From contig JAIBBY010000025.1 of the NCBI GenBank assembly GCA_019694455.1, forward strand, positions 1 through 64,000: DNA of 64,000 bases, given 5' to 3'. A program made the position numbers and the translations under genes. Positions 1 to 9,170 of the stretch are shown here, piece after piece (the first letter of the stretch is position 1; each line of letters starts with the position of its first letter). This DNA comes from Pirellulales bacterium (GTDB lineage: Bacteria; Planctomycetota; Planctomycetia; Pirellulales; JAEUIK01). The notes under the pieces were generated by a model. It was not told where the DNA came from. It saw nothing but the letters and a program-made list of their open reading frames with translations, and ran no database searches.

Positions 1-347
1 CAGGTCACCAACAGCGCCCCTTCAATGGGGCCGCGAGTTTGCACTCGCGGAAAGGCGCTGGGCGATCATGGGCATGCTCGCGTGGCAGTGCCTTCAATGG
101 GGCCGCGAGTTTGCACTCGCGGAAAGTCCACGCGGTGCCCCACGTGGGAGGAGATGGCCTTCATCCTTCAATGGGGCCGCGAGTTTGCACTCGCGGAAAG
201 AACAACTGGCCGAGCTAGAGGCCGAAGCGCGCGACAACCTTCAATGGGGCCGCGAGTTTGCACTCGCGGAAAGGTCCCATCAGCCGTGGACGGGTTGAGT
301 CCAATGATGCGCCTTCAATGGGGCCGCGAGTTTGCACTCGCGGAAAG
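1..347 (-). CRISPR. CRISPR array, right end (5 identical 36-nt repeats visible)
   Basis: Five identical 36-nt repeats occupy 19-54, 91-126, 165-200, 238-273 and 312-347. They are separated by four unique spacers of 36, 38, 37 and 38 nt. Bases 1-18 are part of a fifth spacer, so the array continues to the left of the window. Each repeat contains a perfect 8-bp inverted repeat (CCGCGAGT/ACTCGCGG) around a TTGC loop. The minus-strand form ends in CATTGAAGG, which resembles the usual ATTGAAA(C/G) 3' end of type I repeats. I therefore infer transcription leftwards, in the same direction as the cas genes. The spacer at 274-311 would then be the newest. Confidence 0.97.
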
Positions 348-574
348 GCCGTCCTCGCAACTCCAATCGCAGCAACGCGCCCGCAAGCAATTTGCGAGCA
401 CCTGCTGCGACGGCTATCGTGCCAGACGGCATGCACAGACAGCACTGATTGTAACTCATGGCGTGGCCTCAATATACCAGGCTGCGAGCGGCGCCCGGCT
501 TTTCGAGCGCACCGCGCTGCTCGCACGTTCAAAAATCTCCTCAGAATGGTCGTAAATTGCCAAAGAGCTGCCGC
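348..574 (-). promoter_or_regulatory. Putative CRISPR leader
   Basis: This 227-nt non-coding stretch separates the array from the stop codon of the cas4-cas1 gene. No further repeat, even a degenerate one, is visible. If the array is read on the minus strand, this is where the leader and array promoter should lie. A TATATT hexamer on the minus strand (complement of 471-476) could be a -10 element, but I see no good -35 box. The assignment rests on repeat orientation and gene layout only. Confidence 0.55.
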
Positions 575-2368
575 TCACCGTGTGGTGAATACCGGATACG
601 TCGTCAACTCGCCGGTGAGCACGCGGGCCAAGAGCCGCGCCTGGATCTCCAACACCCGACGGTAGTTGACACGATACCCGAAAATGGGGTGCGTGACGAG
701 CGTATCCATGCGCTGTTCATAGGCGCGGAAGAACCCCTTGCGGCCTTCTGGCCGCAGCGCGACCGATTCGCCGGCTCGCACAAAATCGCGATCGGTGACC
801 ATGCGTGTGTTAATGGCGCTCAGCACCGCGGAGTCCGCGATCAGCGGGCGGAATGGCTCCATGAGATCGAGGGCCAACGCCGGGCGGCCATAGCGCGGCT
901 GATGGTAGAAACCCAAATAGGGGTCGAAGCCCACCGTGTGGCTGACAATCGTGAGATCCTTGGCCAGGATGCTATAGGCTAGCGACAAGAGCGCGTTGAC
1001 CGGATCGCGCGGGGGGCGCCGATTGCGGTTTCGAAAATCGAAGTTGAAGTCGGCCGCTTCGCCACGCGGCGCAATGGGGTCGTCGAGTTTGATCATGCCC
1101 GCGAAGTGCTGGAAGTAAACCCGGGCGGCGTTGCCTTCGATCCCCAGCAGGACATCGAACGCCTCGGCGCGCTCGGCGTCTAGCTGCATCTCTTTGAGAA
1201 AGGCCAGCGCGCTGGCCGGCGGCTCGACATGGTTGCGCTGCAACATGGTGCGCTGGTTGCGAATCTTGCCCGCGACCAAGGCCCGGGCGAGGCGCAGGCA
1301 AAAGCCGGGGACGTCGGCGAGTCGGAATTGCTCGCGGCGAAGGTAGATGTTCTTGACGCCCAGGCCATGCGTCACGCCGTAGAACCAGCCGCCCATCGAA
1401 AAATAGGCGATCGGCGTTTCCTGTTCGCAAAGAGCTTGCACGGCTTGCGTGGTGATCTGGATATTGCCCATCAGGTTGAGCTGGCAAATCTCGTTGATCC
1501 GCACCTCTTGCACGACGGTCTCTTTTTCCTGCAGCTTGAGCACATAGCCGCTCTTGCCGACGCGCAGGCCCTGCGTGTTCAGATAAAGAGGCCGCAGGTC
1601 GTCGCGGGCGGGCACCAGGCGGCGGATCTCCTCTTCTTCCGCGGGGCGATCCAGCGCCTGGGCAGACAGCGGCGGGTCGACCTCGAACAAGGTTTGCTGC
1701 ACGGGCTGCCCATTGGTCTTGTGCAGGCGGAGCGAGGTGGTTTCGTCCGGCAGACAAACGCCCACCAGCGAACAGCGCGGGCATTTGGGGCTATCGACCA
1801 GAGGGGGCGGGATGACTCCGGCGGCGGCCACATCGCGAGCGGCCTGCATGGCGGCCAAAGTTTCGGCGACCAGGGCGTCGTCGATGGGCACCCGAATTCG
1901 CTGTTTGGTGGCGACGTAGTAGATGACTCCTTCGTCGCAGGTGTAGCCGTTGTCGCGGAGCACCAGGCCCTGCACGGCCAACTGCACGCGTTCGGGGTCC
2001 CAGGCGATCAGTTCTCCGGTCTTGCGATCTTCGCGCGGGGAGCCGCGTTTGTAGTCGACCGGCACGACGGCGCCGCCGGCCACTTCGATCAGGTCGAGCT
2101 TGGCGATCAGCCGATGCGTCTCGCTGGCCAGCGTGACGCTGCGCGAGTGCAGCTTGTCGTCGGCGGCCAGTTCGTCGGCGGGGGTCAGTTCTCCCTTGCC
2201 GTCGTCGAGTTTGGCATGTCGCAAGGCGCCTTCGACCGTCTCGCGGTTGTGAACGAACACGCCTTCGACATGCTCGTAAAAGTAGAGCCGCGGGCAGTAG
2301 ACAAACTCGTTGAGCATGCGCGCCGGCAGATAGTCGGACGCGGCGTCAGGTTCACGCACGGTGGCCAT
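575..2368 (-). CDS. cas4-cas1: Cas4-Cas1 fusion, spacer acquisition integrase
   Basis: A 597-residue fusion protein. The N-terminal part (about 1-215) is a Cas4 RecB-like nuclease that trims prespacers and reads the PAM. It has the four iron-sulfur cysteines Cys25, Cys196, Cys199 and Cys205, and a nuclease core around Asp92 and the Asp105-Tyr-Lys107 motif. The remainder (about 250-597) is the Cas1 integrase. Its metal ligands appear as Glu411 (IEGNAAR), His489 (LGFYH) and Asp501 (LALDLMEPFRP). Cas4-Cas1 fusions are characteristic of type I-G (old I-U) systems such as that of Geobacter sulfurreducens. The ATG is preceded by a GAGG-like ribosome site. The gene is last in the leftward cas operon, next to the leader, and should work with the Cas2 encoded just upstream. 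Confidence 0.97.
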   Translation of the reverse strand: MATVREPDAASDYLPARMLNEFVYCPRLYFYEHVEGVFVHNRETVEGALRHAKLDDGKGELTPADELAADDKLHSRSVTLASETHRLIAKLDLIEVAGGAVVPVDYKRGSPREDRKTGELIAWDPERVQLAVQGLVLRDNGYTCDEGVIYYVATKQRIRVPIDDALVAETLAAMQAARDVAAAGVIPPPLVDSPKCPRCSLVGVCLPDETTSLRLHKTNGQPVQQTLFEVDPPLSAQALDRPAEEEEIRRLVPARDDLRPLYLNTQGLRVGKSGYVLKLQEKETVVQEVRINEICQLNLMGNIQITTQAVQALCEQETPIAYFSMGGWFYGVTHGLGVKNIYLRREQFRLADVPGFCLRLARALVAGKIRNQRTMLQRNHVEPPASALAFLKEMQLDAERAEAFDVLLGIEGNAARVYFQHFAGMIKLDDPIAPRGEAADFNFDFRNRNRRPPRDPVNALLSLAYSILAKDLTIVSHTVGFDPYLGFYHQPRYGRPALALDLMEPFRPLIADSAVLSAINTRMVTDRDFVRAGESVALRPEGRKGFFRAYEQRMDTLVTHPIFGYRVNYRRVLEIQARLLARVLTGELTTYPVFTTR

Positions 2369-2495
2369 GGGCGCCTCGCAGGTTGATGGTGTTGTGACAA
2401 GGCGATCGACAAGCGGATCACAAGCGAAGGGAGGTTAGTTGTCGCGAAACTCTCTGGCGGCAATGAGTATTGAAAAACGCCCCGCGCGCGGCGAG

Positions 2496-2786
2496 CTAAA
2501 CGACGATGCAAGGGGCGTCCAGGTTGGTGTAGGGCAAACCCAGCGCGGTGATGACGCGTTCGCTGCGTCCGTCGGTGGGGCCCAGGTCGACAAACAGCAC
2601 CTGATCTTCGTTGTGCTTGATCAGTTCGCCGAGCGCGTGCCGACAGCGCGCCAGATCGATGGCGTTGAACTGGCACTCAAAGATCGAATACTGGAGATGA
2701 TCGCCGAAGTCGCGCATGGTTTTGAAAACCTTGCGCAGCCGCTTGGGGTCGGCGATGTCATAGCAGACGAGAAAGGTGTTGCGCAT
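2496..2786 (-). CDS. cas2: Cas2, spacer acquisition scaffold
   Basis: A 96-residue protein of normal Cas2 length. It starts MRNTFLVCYDIADPKRLRKV, the typical first beta strand with the YDI(A/S)D motif and the conserved Asp, followed by an RKVFKTMRDFGDHLQYSIFE-like ferredoxin fold helix and strand. Cas2 forms the central dimer of the Cas1-Cas2 integrase. It lies 127 nt upstream of cas4-cas1 and 90 nt downstream of the cas5-cas6 gene, on the same strand. In the G. sulfurreducens type I-G locus cas2 follows cas4-cas1; here it comes before it. Confidence 0.96.
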   Translation of the reverse strand: MRNTFLVCYDIADPKRLRKVFKTMRDFGDHLQYSIFECQFNAIDLARCRHALGELIKHNEDQVLFVDLGPTDGRSERVITALGLPYTNLDAPCIVV

Positions 2787-2876
2787 GGTCGAGCTTCCAC
2801 GGAGGAACCGACCTTCCGTGGCGAAGCAACATCCGCGTCAAGTGTAGTTCGGCGAAAGCGGAGAGCAAGCGGCGGG

Positions 2877-4424
2877 TTAGAGGGGGACGGCGAAGAGCCC
2901 AAAACCGCAATGTCGGCCAGCGCCTAGGGTGATGGGGCCGAGAACAGGCTCCGCGAAGTGGAGTTGCATATGCACCGCGGTCAGACCGCGCAAGTGCGCT
3001 GGTCGATGGTAGCCAGTGTGCCGGCCGTCGCGATCGTATTTGTGGGCGCTCAGGCAGTTCTTAAGGAATGGCGCCGATTGCCAAGAGAACTCGCAAGGAG
3101 CAGTCAGGCCGGATTGTTGCAGGGCCTTTTGTATCAACTTTTCAGTTTTCTGCGCCTTCTTGTCATTGTGACCGGGGAGGATAACCGGGGTCACCGTTCG
3201 CCAAGTTGGCGACGCGCCCAAATAGCAACTGGCGATAAACTTCTTTGCTGGCGGCGTGAATCGTTGCAGCTCAATCGGTCCATCCGTAGGCGGCAACGAG
3301 CCGTTTTCATCCGACGGACGATAATCCTCTGGCGTCAACAGTTCTCCGTTCAATCGTTCGGCGAGATACTCAAGTTCGCGTTCCATGCCCGGCGGGGCGA
3401 CGATCATCACGTTACGAATCAGGCCATCGGCGTGCGCGTGGCCTATCGACGGCAGCGGAACGTAGGAGAACTGGTAATGATCGCTGGCCGCTTCATCTTG
3501 CTTGCCGCGAACAACGCGGTTGATCCAATCCGCGGAATCTCCGATCCAGTGGGGTGGGTCGTCCCGCATTCGTTCGATGGCAACGTGGCGCACCATGCCG
3601 GCGATGTGCATGAGCTTGGCATGTGGATAACGGAAGGCGTCTTCGTTGGCGTCGAGAAGTTTGAAGACGGCATAGGGACGAGGCGCCGGATCAATATCAC
3701 GGCGATACGAGACGATTCTAGTCGCCGTGATTGGCGGAACTGGAGTAAAGTTGCCGTCCTTGATTCGATGTAGAAACTTGTCGTGACGGAATGTGAGTTC
3801 GTCGAGCACGCCGGTCCGCGGAATTCGCAAGCGACGACCACCAGCGCACGTCGGATTCCACACCTCACCACAGAGCAAGGCCGCGTCGGAATGTGTTAGC
3901 ACGGTTGCATCGGCAGCGACTTGATCGATACCCCACCCCAGCGCAGTGATCGCACGTGCCGCCGGACGAATTGTGCTCAGGCATCGCTGCGCGTCGTCGG
4001 CTATTAGCTCCAGCGGGTAGAGAAAGTGGACCGCAGGGAGAGCAGCTTCGTCATAAGTGATTCGTATCGGTAGGGAGTCCTTTTCCATCCGGTGGGATGC
4101 GATGCTCGCATCGAGATTGCCGCGATTCCAGGCTGCGGTGACAAGGTCAGCTTGGTTATGTGGAACATAGTTTCGGTACCCAACCTTGGCGATCTGCCCG
4201 ATTGGCGCGATGATTCGCGGGGTGATTGATTCCATCATGGTTAGCACGGAACGAACTTCGGCATCAAGCGGCCGGCCGCGCCCACGCATTGACGCGGCGT
4301 TTAGCAGGGCCTGATACGCTCGCAGGGGCGAAGGTGGCCATTCGGGCTTGTCGGCCTCTGCCCGCCCGTGGAAAAGTGGAAATGGATGGATAAACCGAAA
4401 AGTGATGCAAAGCAGTTCGGACAT
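2877..4424 (-). CDS. csb2: Csb2, Cas5-Cas6 fusion of type I-G Cascade (GSU0054 family)
   Basis: A 515-residue RAMP protein of the Csb2/GSU0054 family, in which Cas5 and Cas6 functions are joined. In type I-G it processes the pre-crRNA and holds the crRNA 5' handle in the effector complex. The N-terminus (MSELLCITFRFIHPFPLFHG) matches a Cas5-like start. The C-terminus has the glycine-rich RAMP loop GAGRHCGFGLF preceded by a histidine-containing strand (AVHMQLHF). The ATG chosen lies 1 nt after the csb1 stop codon, implying translational coupling. A longer reading frame upstream overlaps csb1 by 140 nt and adds 48 unrelated residues, so I rejected it. Confidence 0.93.
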   Translation of the reverse strand: MSELLCITFRFIHPFPLFHGRAEADKPEWPPSPLRAYQALLNAASMRGRGRPLDAEVRSVLTMMESITPRIIAPIGQIAKVGYRNYVPHNQADLVTAAWNRGNLDASIASHRMEKDSLPIRITYDEAALPAVHFLYPLELIADDAQRCLSTIRPAARAITALGWGIDQVAADATVLTHSDAALLCGEVWNPTCAGGRRLRIPRTGVLDELTFRHDKFLHRIKDGNFTPVPPITATRIVSYRRDIDPAPRPYAVFKLLDANEDAFRYPHAKLMHIAGMVRHVAIERMRDDPPHWIGDSADWINRVVRGKQDEAASDHYQFSYVPLPSIGHAHADGLIRNVMIVAPPGMERELEYLAERLNGELLTPEDYRPSDENGSLPPTDGPIELQRFTPPAKKFIASCYLGASPTWRTVTPVILPGHNDKKAQKTEKLIQKALQQSGLTAPCEFSWQSAPFLKNCLSAHKYDRDGRHTGYHRPAHLRGLTAVHMQLHFAEPVLGPITLGAGRHCGFGLFAVPL

Positions 4425-4425
4425 T

Positions 4426-5508
4426 CTATTTTGACTCCGCCTTGCCAGGCCTCTTTCGAGTGGGTTTGACGTTGCTTTCTCCCGCAATATCCTTTTTGGC
4501 CAATTCAGTATCGAACGAAACGCTTTGGGACGATCCGACACCGAATTCAGACGCGGCCACCTTGGCATATTCCGTAGCGTCGTGATGCGAAATTGTTATC
4601 GGATCGCGGTTGCCATCTGCACGGACGAGCGTCATGCACTTCGGCTGGTTGACATCTGGCACGAGATTGCAGCCCTGGCGCAAATAGGTCTGGGCGGGAG
4701 CGGTGAGCGCGACGAGTGCCAGTCCCAGCACGTAGCGGCGCAACATCAACGATTGGTTAATATCATCGCCCGCGGAAATGAGTCGGAGCGCGGCGAGACT
4801 CAATGTGACGTCGCGCCGGATGCCGCCTTTTGCGATCACTCCGCCGGGCGCTCCTGCTGCTGGAACATGGATGAATCCGCGTTTTGCGTACTCGTCCTTC
4901 GTCTTTTTATCCGTTGTGTCTTCGAGCAGGCCAAGGCCGATGTAGTCGGCAGCGGGATTGAATTGCGCCGAGCGAGTTAGTCGCACCACATCAAAGGCTC
5001 GAATGGTCGATGCAAGCAGCCTGGGCAATTTCGCCTGTGTGTCCCGCGAATCCCAAACACCAAACACAAGCGAAGTTGGCGAGACCTTCGCCAATTCCGT
5101 GGCGTCACCCTTTAGGACGTTGTAGAAGGCATCTTGCAGGCACTTTTGCAGCGAAGTGCAGCGGACGATCGCATCGCCTGCGCGATGCCCGGCTTCGAGG
5201 AGATTCACCGATTTGTCGCCGGCCGTGATTACGATCTGCGGCACTAGATCGGCATAGTCGGTCTTTGCGAAAAGTGGCTCGATGCGATTGGCTTGCGACC
5301 CAACGCTGTCGACGAGGCAAACGTTCTTCTCGCCATGGGGCGGATCGATGTTGTATCCGCCCGGAAAGACATTCTTGTCCTCTGCCGCTGCATAGGTCGC
5401 TGGAAAGATGACGCCGTCGGCGCCTTCGACCGAAAGCAATGGCTCACGAATGACGATTGCGGCCGCCGTGTCATTGGTGAGCCAATCATCATGCTCCTTG
5501 ACGTTCAT
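4426..5508 (-). CDS. csb1: Csb1, Cas7 backbone subunit of type I-G Cascade (GSU0053 family)
   Basis: A 360-residue protein of the Csb1/GSU0053 family, the Cas7-like subunit that coats the crRNA spacer. Recognisable family blocks are the N-terminal EPLLSVEGADGVIFPATYA, the CLVDSVGSQANRIEPLF segment (about residues 64-80) and the later VFGVWDSRDTQAKLPR block. The last ~25 residues are rich in Lys and Arg. The gene lies between cas8 (3 nt gap) and csb2 (1 nt gap), so the Cascade genes are tightly coupled. Assignment is from family resemblance and position. Confidence 0.93.
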   Translation of the reverse strand: MNVKEHDDWLTNDTAAAIVIREPLLSVEGADGVIFPATYAAAEDKNVFPGGYNIDPPHGEKNVCLVDSVGSQANRIEPLFAKTDYADLVPQIVITAGDKSVNLLEAGHRAGDAIVRCTSLQKCLQDAFYNVLKGDATELAKVSPTSLVFGVWDSRDTQAKLPRLLASTIRAFDVVRLTRSAQFNPAADYIGLGLLEDTTDKKTKDEYAKRGFIHVPAAGAPGGVIAKGGIRRDVTLSLAALRLISAGDDINQSLMLRRYVLGLALVALTAPAQTYLRQGCNLVPDVNQPKCMTLVRADGNRDPITISHHDATEYAKVAASEFGVGSSQSVSFDTELAKKDIAGESNVKPTRKRPGKAESK

Positions 5509-5511
5509 CGA

Positions 5512-6375
5512 TCACTCTCCTTGAAATTTAATTGCGGGTAAGAAGCTCTTTAGATATTTGGTGCGATAGAGCAGCCGAAACTCGTAACGGTCGCCGGGCG
5601 CGGTGACCGCCAGGCACGCCACCGCCGCAGCCAATAACGATGGAAGTGGCGAGTTCCAAGCAACAAATTGAAATCGGTTCTCTCCGATGGCCTCGCGGGG
5701 ACGGAATCGCTGTAATCCGACAAAACATAGAAACTCCAAGGCCGGTCTGCAGCTTGTTTCGATGCGGGTTGTTGTCGACGCGGCGAGTGGGTCAAAGCTA
5801 AACCCGACATCGAGTGCCGATCCCTGTCCGCCGAGGTCGGAATCGAAGTTGAATGGCAAACCGGTGCCGCGATCGTTTGCCCAAAGCGTCGATGCCTCTG
5901 TGCCGATCACCTGAGTCAGGCCATTGCCCATTTCTGTCGAGATTTCCAATACCGACTGCTGCCCCGCCCATGTCTTGAAGCGCGAGCCACCGGAGCGATC
6001 GTCGCGAAACCAGTCAAGCCGCATTTCAATTCCCGTGTGAAGCAGAATAGGAGCCTCACGCCTCAACGATTCGAGTTCCTTTTTTTCGTCTTCCAACCCT
6101 TCCTTTTTGAGCTCTGCCTTCGGTATGCGCGATAACTCTTCCAATCGCGCATTTTGCGCAAATGACATCGTATTAGTCACTTGAATTTGCCGTAATGCCG
6201 CCGCAAGCGTTGCAAAGTTGCCCGCGCAGCACAGCTTGAACGTGTGCCCCTCAAACCAACCCTCGGCGCCGGGCCAAAGTCGGTCGGCCATTTCTAACAG
6301 GCCGCAGCAAGCGAAAAATTGACCGGGGTTGGCCAAATCCACCGGTACCGTGATGTTGGCGTTGTTCGCGCTCAT
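5512..6375 (-). CDS. cas8: Cas8 subunit of type I-G Cascade (GSU0052-like)
   Basis: A 287-residue protein starting MSANNANITVPVDLANPGQF, followed by FACCGLLEMADRLWPGAEGWF. This is the typical start of the small Cas8 annotated as type I-U Cas8c (GSU0052 family). The subunit is expected to recognise the PAM and join the crRNA complex to Cas3. Its ATG overlaps the cas3 stop codon as ATGA, and csb1 starts 3 nt after its end. A Lys/Glu-rich segment (about residues 100-125, LKKEGLEDEKKELES) looks like a charged linker or short coiled coil. No separate Csx17 gene is present, so this is the only large-subunit candidate. Confidence 0.87.
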   Translation of the reverse strand: MSANNANITVPVDLANPGQFFACCGLLEMADRLWPGAEGWFEGHTFKLCCAGNFATLAAALRQIQVTNTMSFAQNARLEELSRIPKAELKKEGLEDEKKELESLRREAPILLHTGIEMRLDWFRDDRSGGSRFKTWAGQQSVLEISTEMGNGLTQVIGTEASTLWANDRGTGLPFNFDSDLGGQGSALDVGFSFDPLAASTTTRIETSCRPALEFLCFVGLQRFRPREAIGENRFQFVAWNSPLPSLLAAAVACLAVTAPGDRYEFRLLYRTKYLKSFLPAIKFQGE

Positions 6376-9170
6376 ATCGTCTTACTCGCCAGGTGGCCCG
6401 CCTTCGTGGCTTTGACGCCATCTGAGTTTTTTGCGCTGCTGGCGAGCGCGTCAGCGCAGCGAAGTAGGTTTTCCAACCATGCGAGTTGCCACCACCCATA
6501 CTTCCGCTGAAGCCGTGCGAAGCGCCGAATCGCTGTGAAATGAACCTCGTCACTACGGCTTTCGGCATCTGGGTCAAACGCGCCCTTTGGAAAGTGAGGA
6601 CGCCCGCGGCCATGATGCGTGGCGATCAGGTGCATGGTCAGATCAAACACCTCCGCCGAAATCGGATTTCCATCCTCATCGCACAATTGGCCGGTCTCAA
6701 AAGCATCGCATAGTTCACGCAACGAGCCGAACTCATGACGATAGCCACGAGGATCGCGCCGCATTGATCCACCGGATTTTCCAATCGTATAATCCAGCCA
6801 ACCCTGGCCCGGAGTTGTGGGTCTTCCACCCACCAATCGCTGCCAGCGCGCGCGGTTCTTGCCATGATCGTGGTATTGAGCGGCGAATGACGCCGCAGAT
6901 TTGAGCGGCTCCGGCAGTTTCAACCGAGCAAGAATTTCGTCCAATCGCTGACACACGAGGTCGACATGTTCGCTCAGTGACTGACGGATGGCCCCAGGTT
7001 CAAGTTTTTCCCACTTGGGCACATAGCTAACCAGTTGCAGTCGCTTGTCGTCGCCGACTTCGAGTTCGATAGAGAACCGAATCGCATTCTGAATGCGCTC
7101 TGATTTGCCAGAGCCAAGAGGCTTAGCAACTTGCTCATCGTCGACTGTAAAAACTAGCTCGCGATAACGCTCTCGCGCGTCGGCGACGTCCGCGGCTTGG
7201 CATGGGGAATCGATGTTGGTTTCTGGAGAGTCCTCGCTATCGCTTGCCGTATCGACTGGCATTGTTAGACAACTGGCATCAAGTAAGCCGGATCGTCGAT
7301 CAACTCCGCCGAATGACGCGGGGACGACGAGATTGGCATTTCGAATCGCCGCTGCGAAGTCTCCACCCTTACGCGACAACTGATCCGCCAGAGCGTGCAC
7401 GTTAACCAGCTTCAAACCGGCCCGGTCCACGATGACCGGACTGGTTTCAAGCTCCGACTTTCGCACCGCAGGCAATTCGTTCCAACGTTCCACAAACCAT
7501 TTGGCGACGGCGTGCGTTGGTGCGGATAGCGTCTCATGCGTCAGAATACGGTGCGTGTCGAACCATTCCTCAATATCTTCCCGAGCCAGATCACCAAAGC
7601 CGGGAACGTCCAATTCCGCTCGCCACGCGATCGTTGTCTGGGCCTGTTCGTCGTCGATCCCGCGCAGCCACGGCGCCACGTCTGGCCGGCCGGGCATGCG
7701 CTCTGTGATGCTGGTCAAGCTCCAAGCGTCTAACAAGATGTCTGTAAGCTCAACGGTCCCTGGTGCAGGCGATGTTGCCGCCGCCCATTGCTCAGGCTTC
7801 AACGATTTCTTGAATTTTGCTAGCGCCTTGGGACTGACGTCCATATCGTTAGCGAGGAGTGACGCGGTGGCGATGCGAGCCTTGTCGATATCGGACTTGT
7901 CGGCAGGGTTGGCATCCGGGATGAGAACGACCGTGGCTGCGCCCAGCCCGCGCCGGTTTACTCGTCCCAGCCGTTGAATGAAGGAATCGATCGTCGTTAG
8001 ATCGCTCACCATGTGATCGGCGTTGAGATCAAATCCCACTTCGCCGGCGCTGGTGGACACTAGAAATACGGGAACTTGATTCGCTAGGTCAGCGGGCTCG
8101 AGCTCGCCTTTGAGCCAGCGATCTTTGAAGACGTCTTGCTCGACAAGTTTGTCGCGTTCCAGACCGCGCATCGTGCCAGTCAATACTTCGACGCTTTCGC
8201 TAAAGGGCGTGCTTTTCGACTTCTTCGGTTTCGCTCCCGAGTCGTCCACCGATTCGACCACATGCTTTCGAAGCTGATTGACAATTTCTTGCGCGTCATC
8301 GGGCTTGCGGACGAAGACAACGATCCGTTTGCCAACGATGGTGTTGTCGGTTGCAAGCTCGATGGCTGCATCAGCAAGGGCGGCGTTCAGGTTTTTCGAT
8401 TCGACCGGCTCCTTGATTTTCAAGTTCTTGCACGACTCAAATCTTTGCTGAGTGATCCCATTTGCATCCTCGCCCGTGAGGTCGCCATTGGCATCGATTT
8501 GCAGTGAGAATATTTTTGTAGCGGGAGCGCAGTCGCTTGTGGCGGACATGCGCATCACGCGCATTGGCATGCCGTGCGCGGCGCCGTCGCAGTCCTTCTG
8601 GAAGGGGCCGTCGCTGCCAATAGCGCAGATGAGTTTTTCGAAAGGTTTGGAGAGCTGTGCTTCGTCAAGCACAAGCAACGAATCCTGCCCTAGCAAGCCC
8701 GCTTCCAGGGGACGCCTTTTGTAACTGGACCGATATCCGGAAAAGAGCAGCGCCGAACCGATGAGATCGACCGTGCCGATGATGATCGCTGGCTGTGAGG
8801 GGTCGCGCGACCACTCGCGATTGTCGGCGAGCTGTCCACGAAGCGTGCTAATTTTCAAGCTCGGCGACTGCGGCATCGCATTTGGCAGATTCTTTTCGAG
8901 CCTTTCTGCTAGATCGGTCGCTTGATCCACCACGGTGCGCCGGTCGACGACGTATACCAGCCGGCGCGGCAGTTTTTCGTTCACGGTCCGCGCAATGAGC
9001 CAAATGGCCATCACCATCGTCTTGCCGAGTCCCGTGGGCAGGTCGCAGACATCTGGCAGATTGTCGGCGAGGAAGCAACCGTAGAGCCTTCGCTGCCAGG
9101 GCAGTGGGGGCGCCCCCGTCAGGTCTTCAAACGCCCGATCAAAATTGACCGCAGGATTTGTCGCTGCCAT
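6372..9170 (-). CDS. cas3: Cas3 helicase-nuclease with C-terminal HD domain (GSU0051 family)
   Basis: A 932-residue Cas3 that unwinds and degrades target DNA after Cascade binding. The helicase comes first: Walker A LPTGLGKT at 44-51, DEAQ box at 169-172, SAT at 209-211, and motif VI QRLGRVNRRG at 399-408. The HD nuclease is at the C-terminus: His767-Asp768 (YHDHGK), His812 (RHEFGS), His852-His853 (ATHHGR) and Asp907 (CADAL). This reversed order, compared with the N-terminal HD of most Cas3, is characteristic of type I-G. It is the first gene of the operon and overlaps cas8 by 4 nt (ATGA). All visible motifs are intact, so it looks functional. Confidence 0.96.
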   Translation of the reverse strand: MAATNPAVNFDRAFEDLTGAPPLPWQRRLYGCFLADNLPDVCDLPTGLGKTMVMAIWLIARTVNEKLPRRLVYVVDRRTVVDQATDLAERLEKNLPNAMPQSPSLKISTLRGQLADNREWSRDPSQPAIIIGTVDLIGSALLFSGYRSSYKRRPLEAGLLGQDSLLVLDEAQLSKPFEKLICAIGSDGPFQKDCDGAAHGMPMRVMRMSATSDCAPATKIFSLQIDANGDLTGEDANGITQQRFESCKNLKIKEPVESKNLNAALADAAIELATDNTIVGKRIVVFVRKPDDAQEIVNQLRKHVVESVDDSGAKPKKSKSTPFSESVEVLTGTMRGLERDKLVEQDVFKDRWLKGELEPADLANQVPVFLVSTSAGEVGFDLNADHMVSDLTTIDSFIQRLGRVNRRGLGAATVVLIPDANPADKSDIDKARIATASLLANDMDVSPKALAKFKKSLKPEQWAAATSPAPGTVELTDILLDAWSLTSITERMPGRPDVAPWLRGIDDEQAQTTIAWRAELDVPGFGDLAREDIEEWFDTHRILTHETLSAPTHAVAKWFVERWNELPAVRKSELETSPVIVDRAGLKLVNVHALADQLSRKGGDFAAAIRNANLVVPASFGGVDRRSGLLDASCLTMPVDTASDSEDSPETNIDSPCQAADVADARERYRELVFTVDDEQVAKPLGSGKSERIQNAIRFSIELEVGDDKRLQLVSYVPKWEKLEPGAIRQSLSEHVDLVCQRLDEILARLKLPEPLKSAASFAAQYHDHGKNRARWQRLVGGRPTTPGQGWLDYTIGKSGGSMRRDPRGYRHEFGSLRELCDAFETGQLCDEDGNPISAEVFDLTMHLIATHHGRGRPHFPKGAFDPDAESRSDEVHFTAIRRFARLQRKYGWWQLAWLENLLRCADALASSAKNSDGVKATKAGHLASKTI

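Noticed and set aside
25-555. Open frames through the CRISPR array repeating MGPRVCTRGK or similar peptides
   Set aside because: They are only translations of the 36-nt repeats; spacers differ and no ribosome site is present.
1229-2386. 385-codon frame antisense to cas4-cas1
   Set aside because: Antisense shadow of a well-supported gene; no family resemblance.
4425-4568. Upstream extension of csb2 by 48 codons
   Set aside because: Overlaps csb1; the residues do not match the family, while the ATG 1 nt after the csb1 stop gives the known start.
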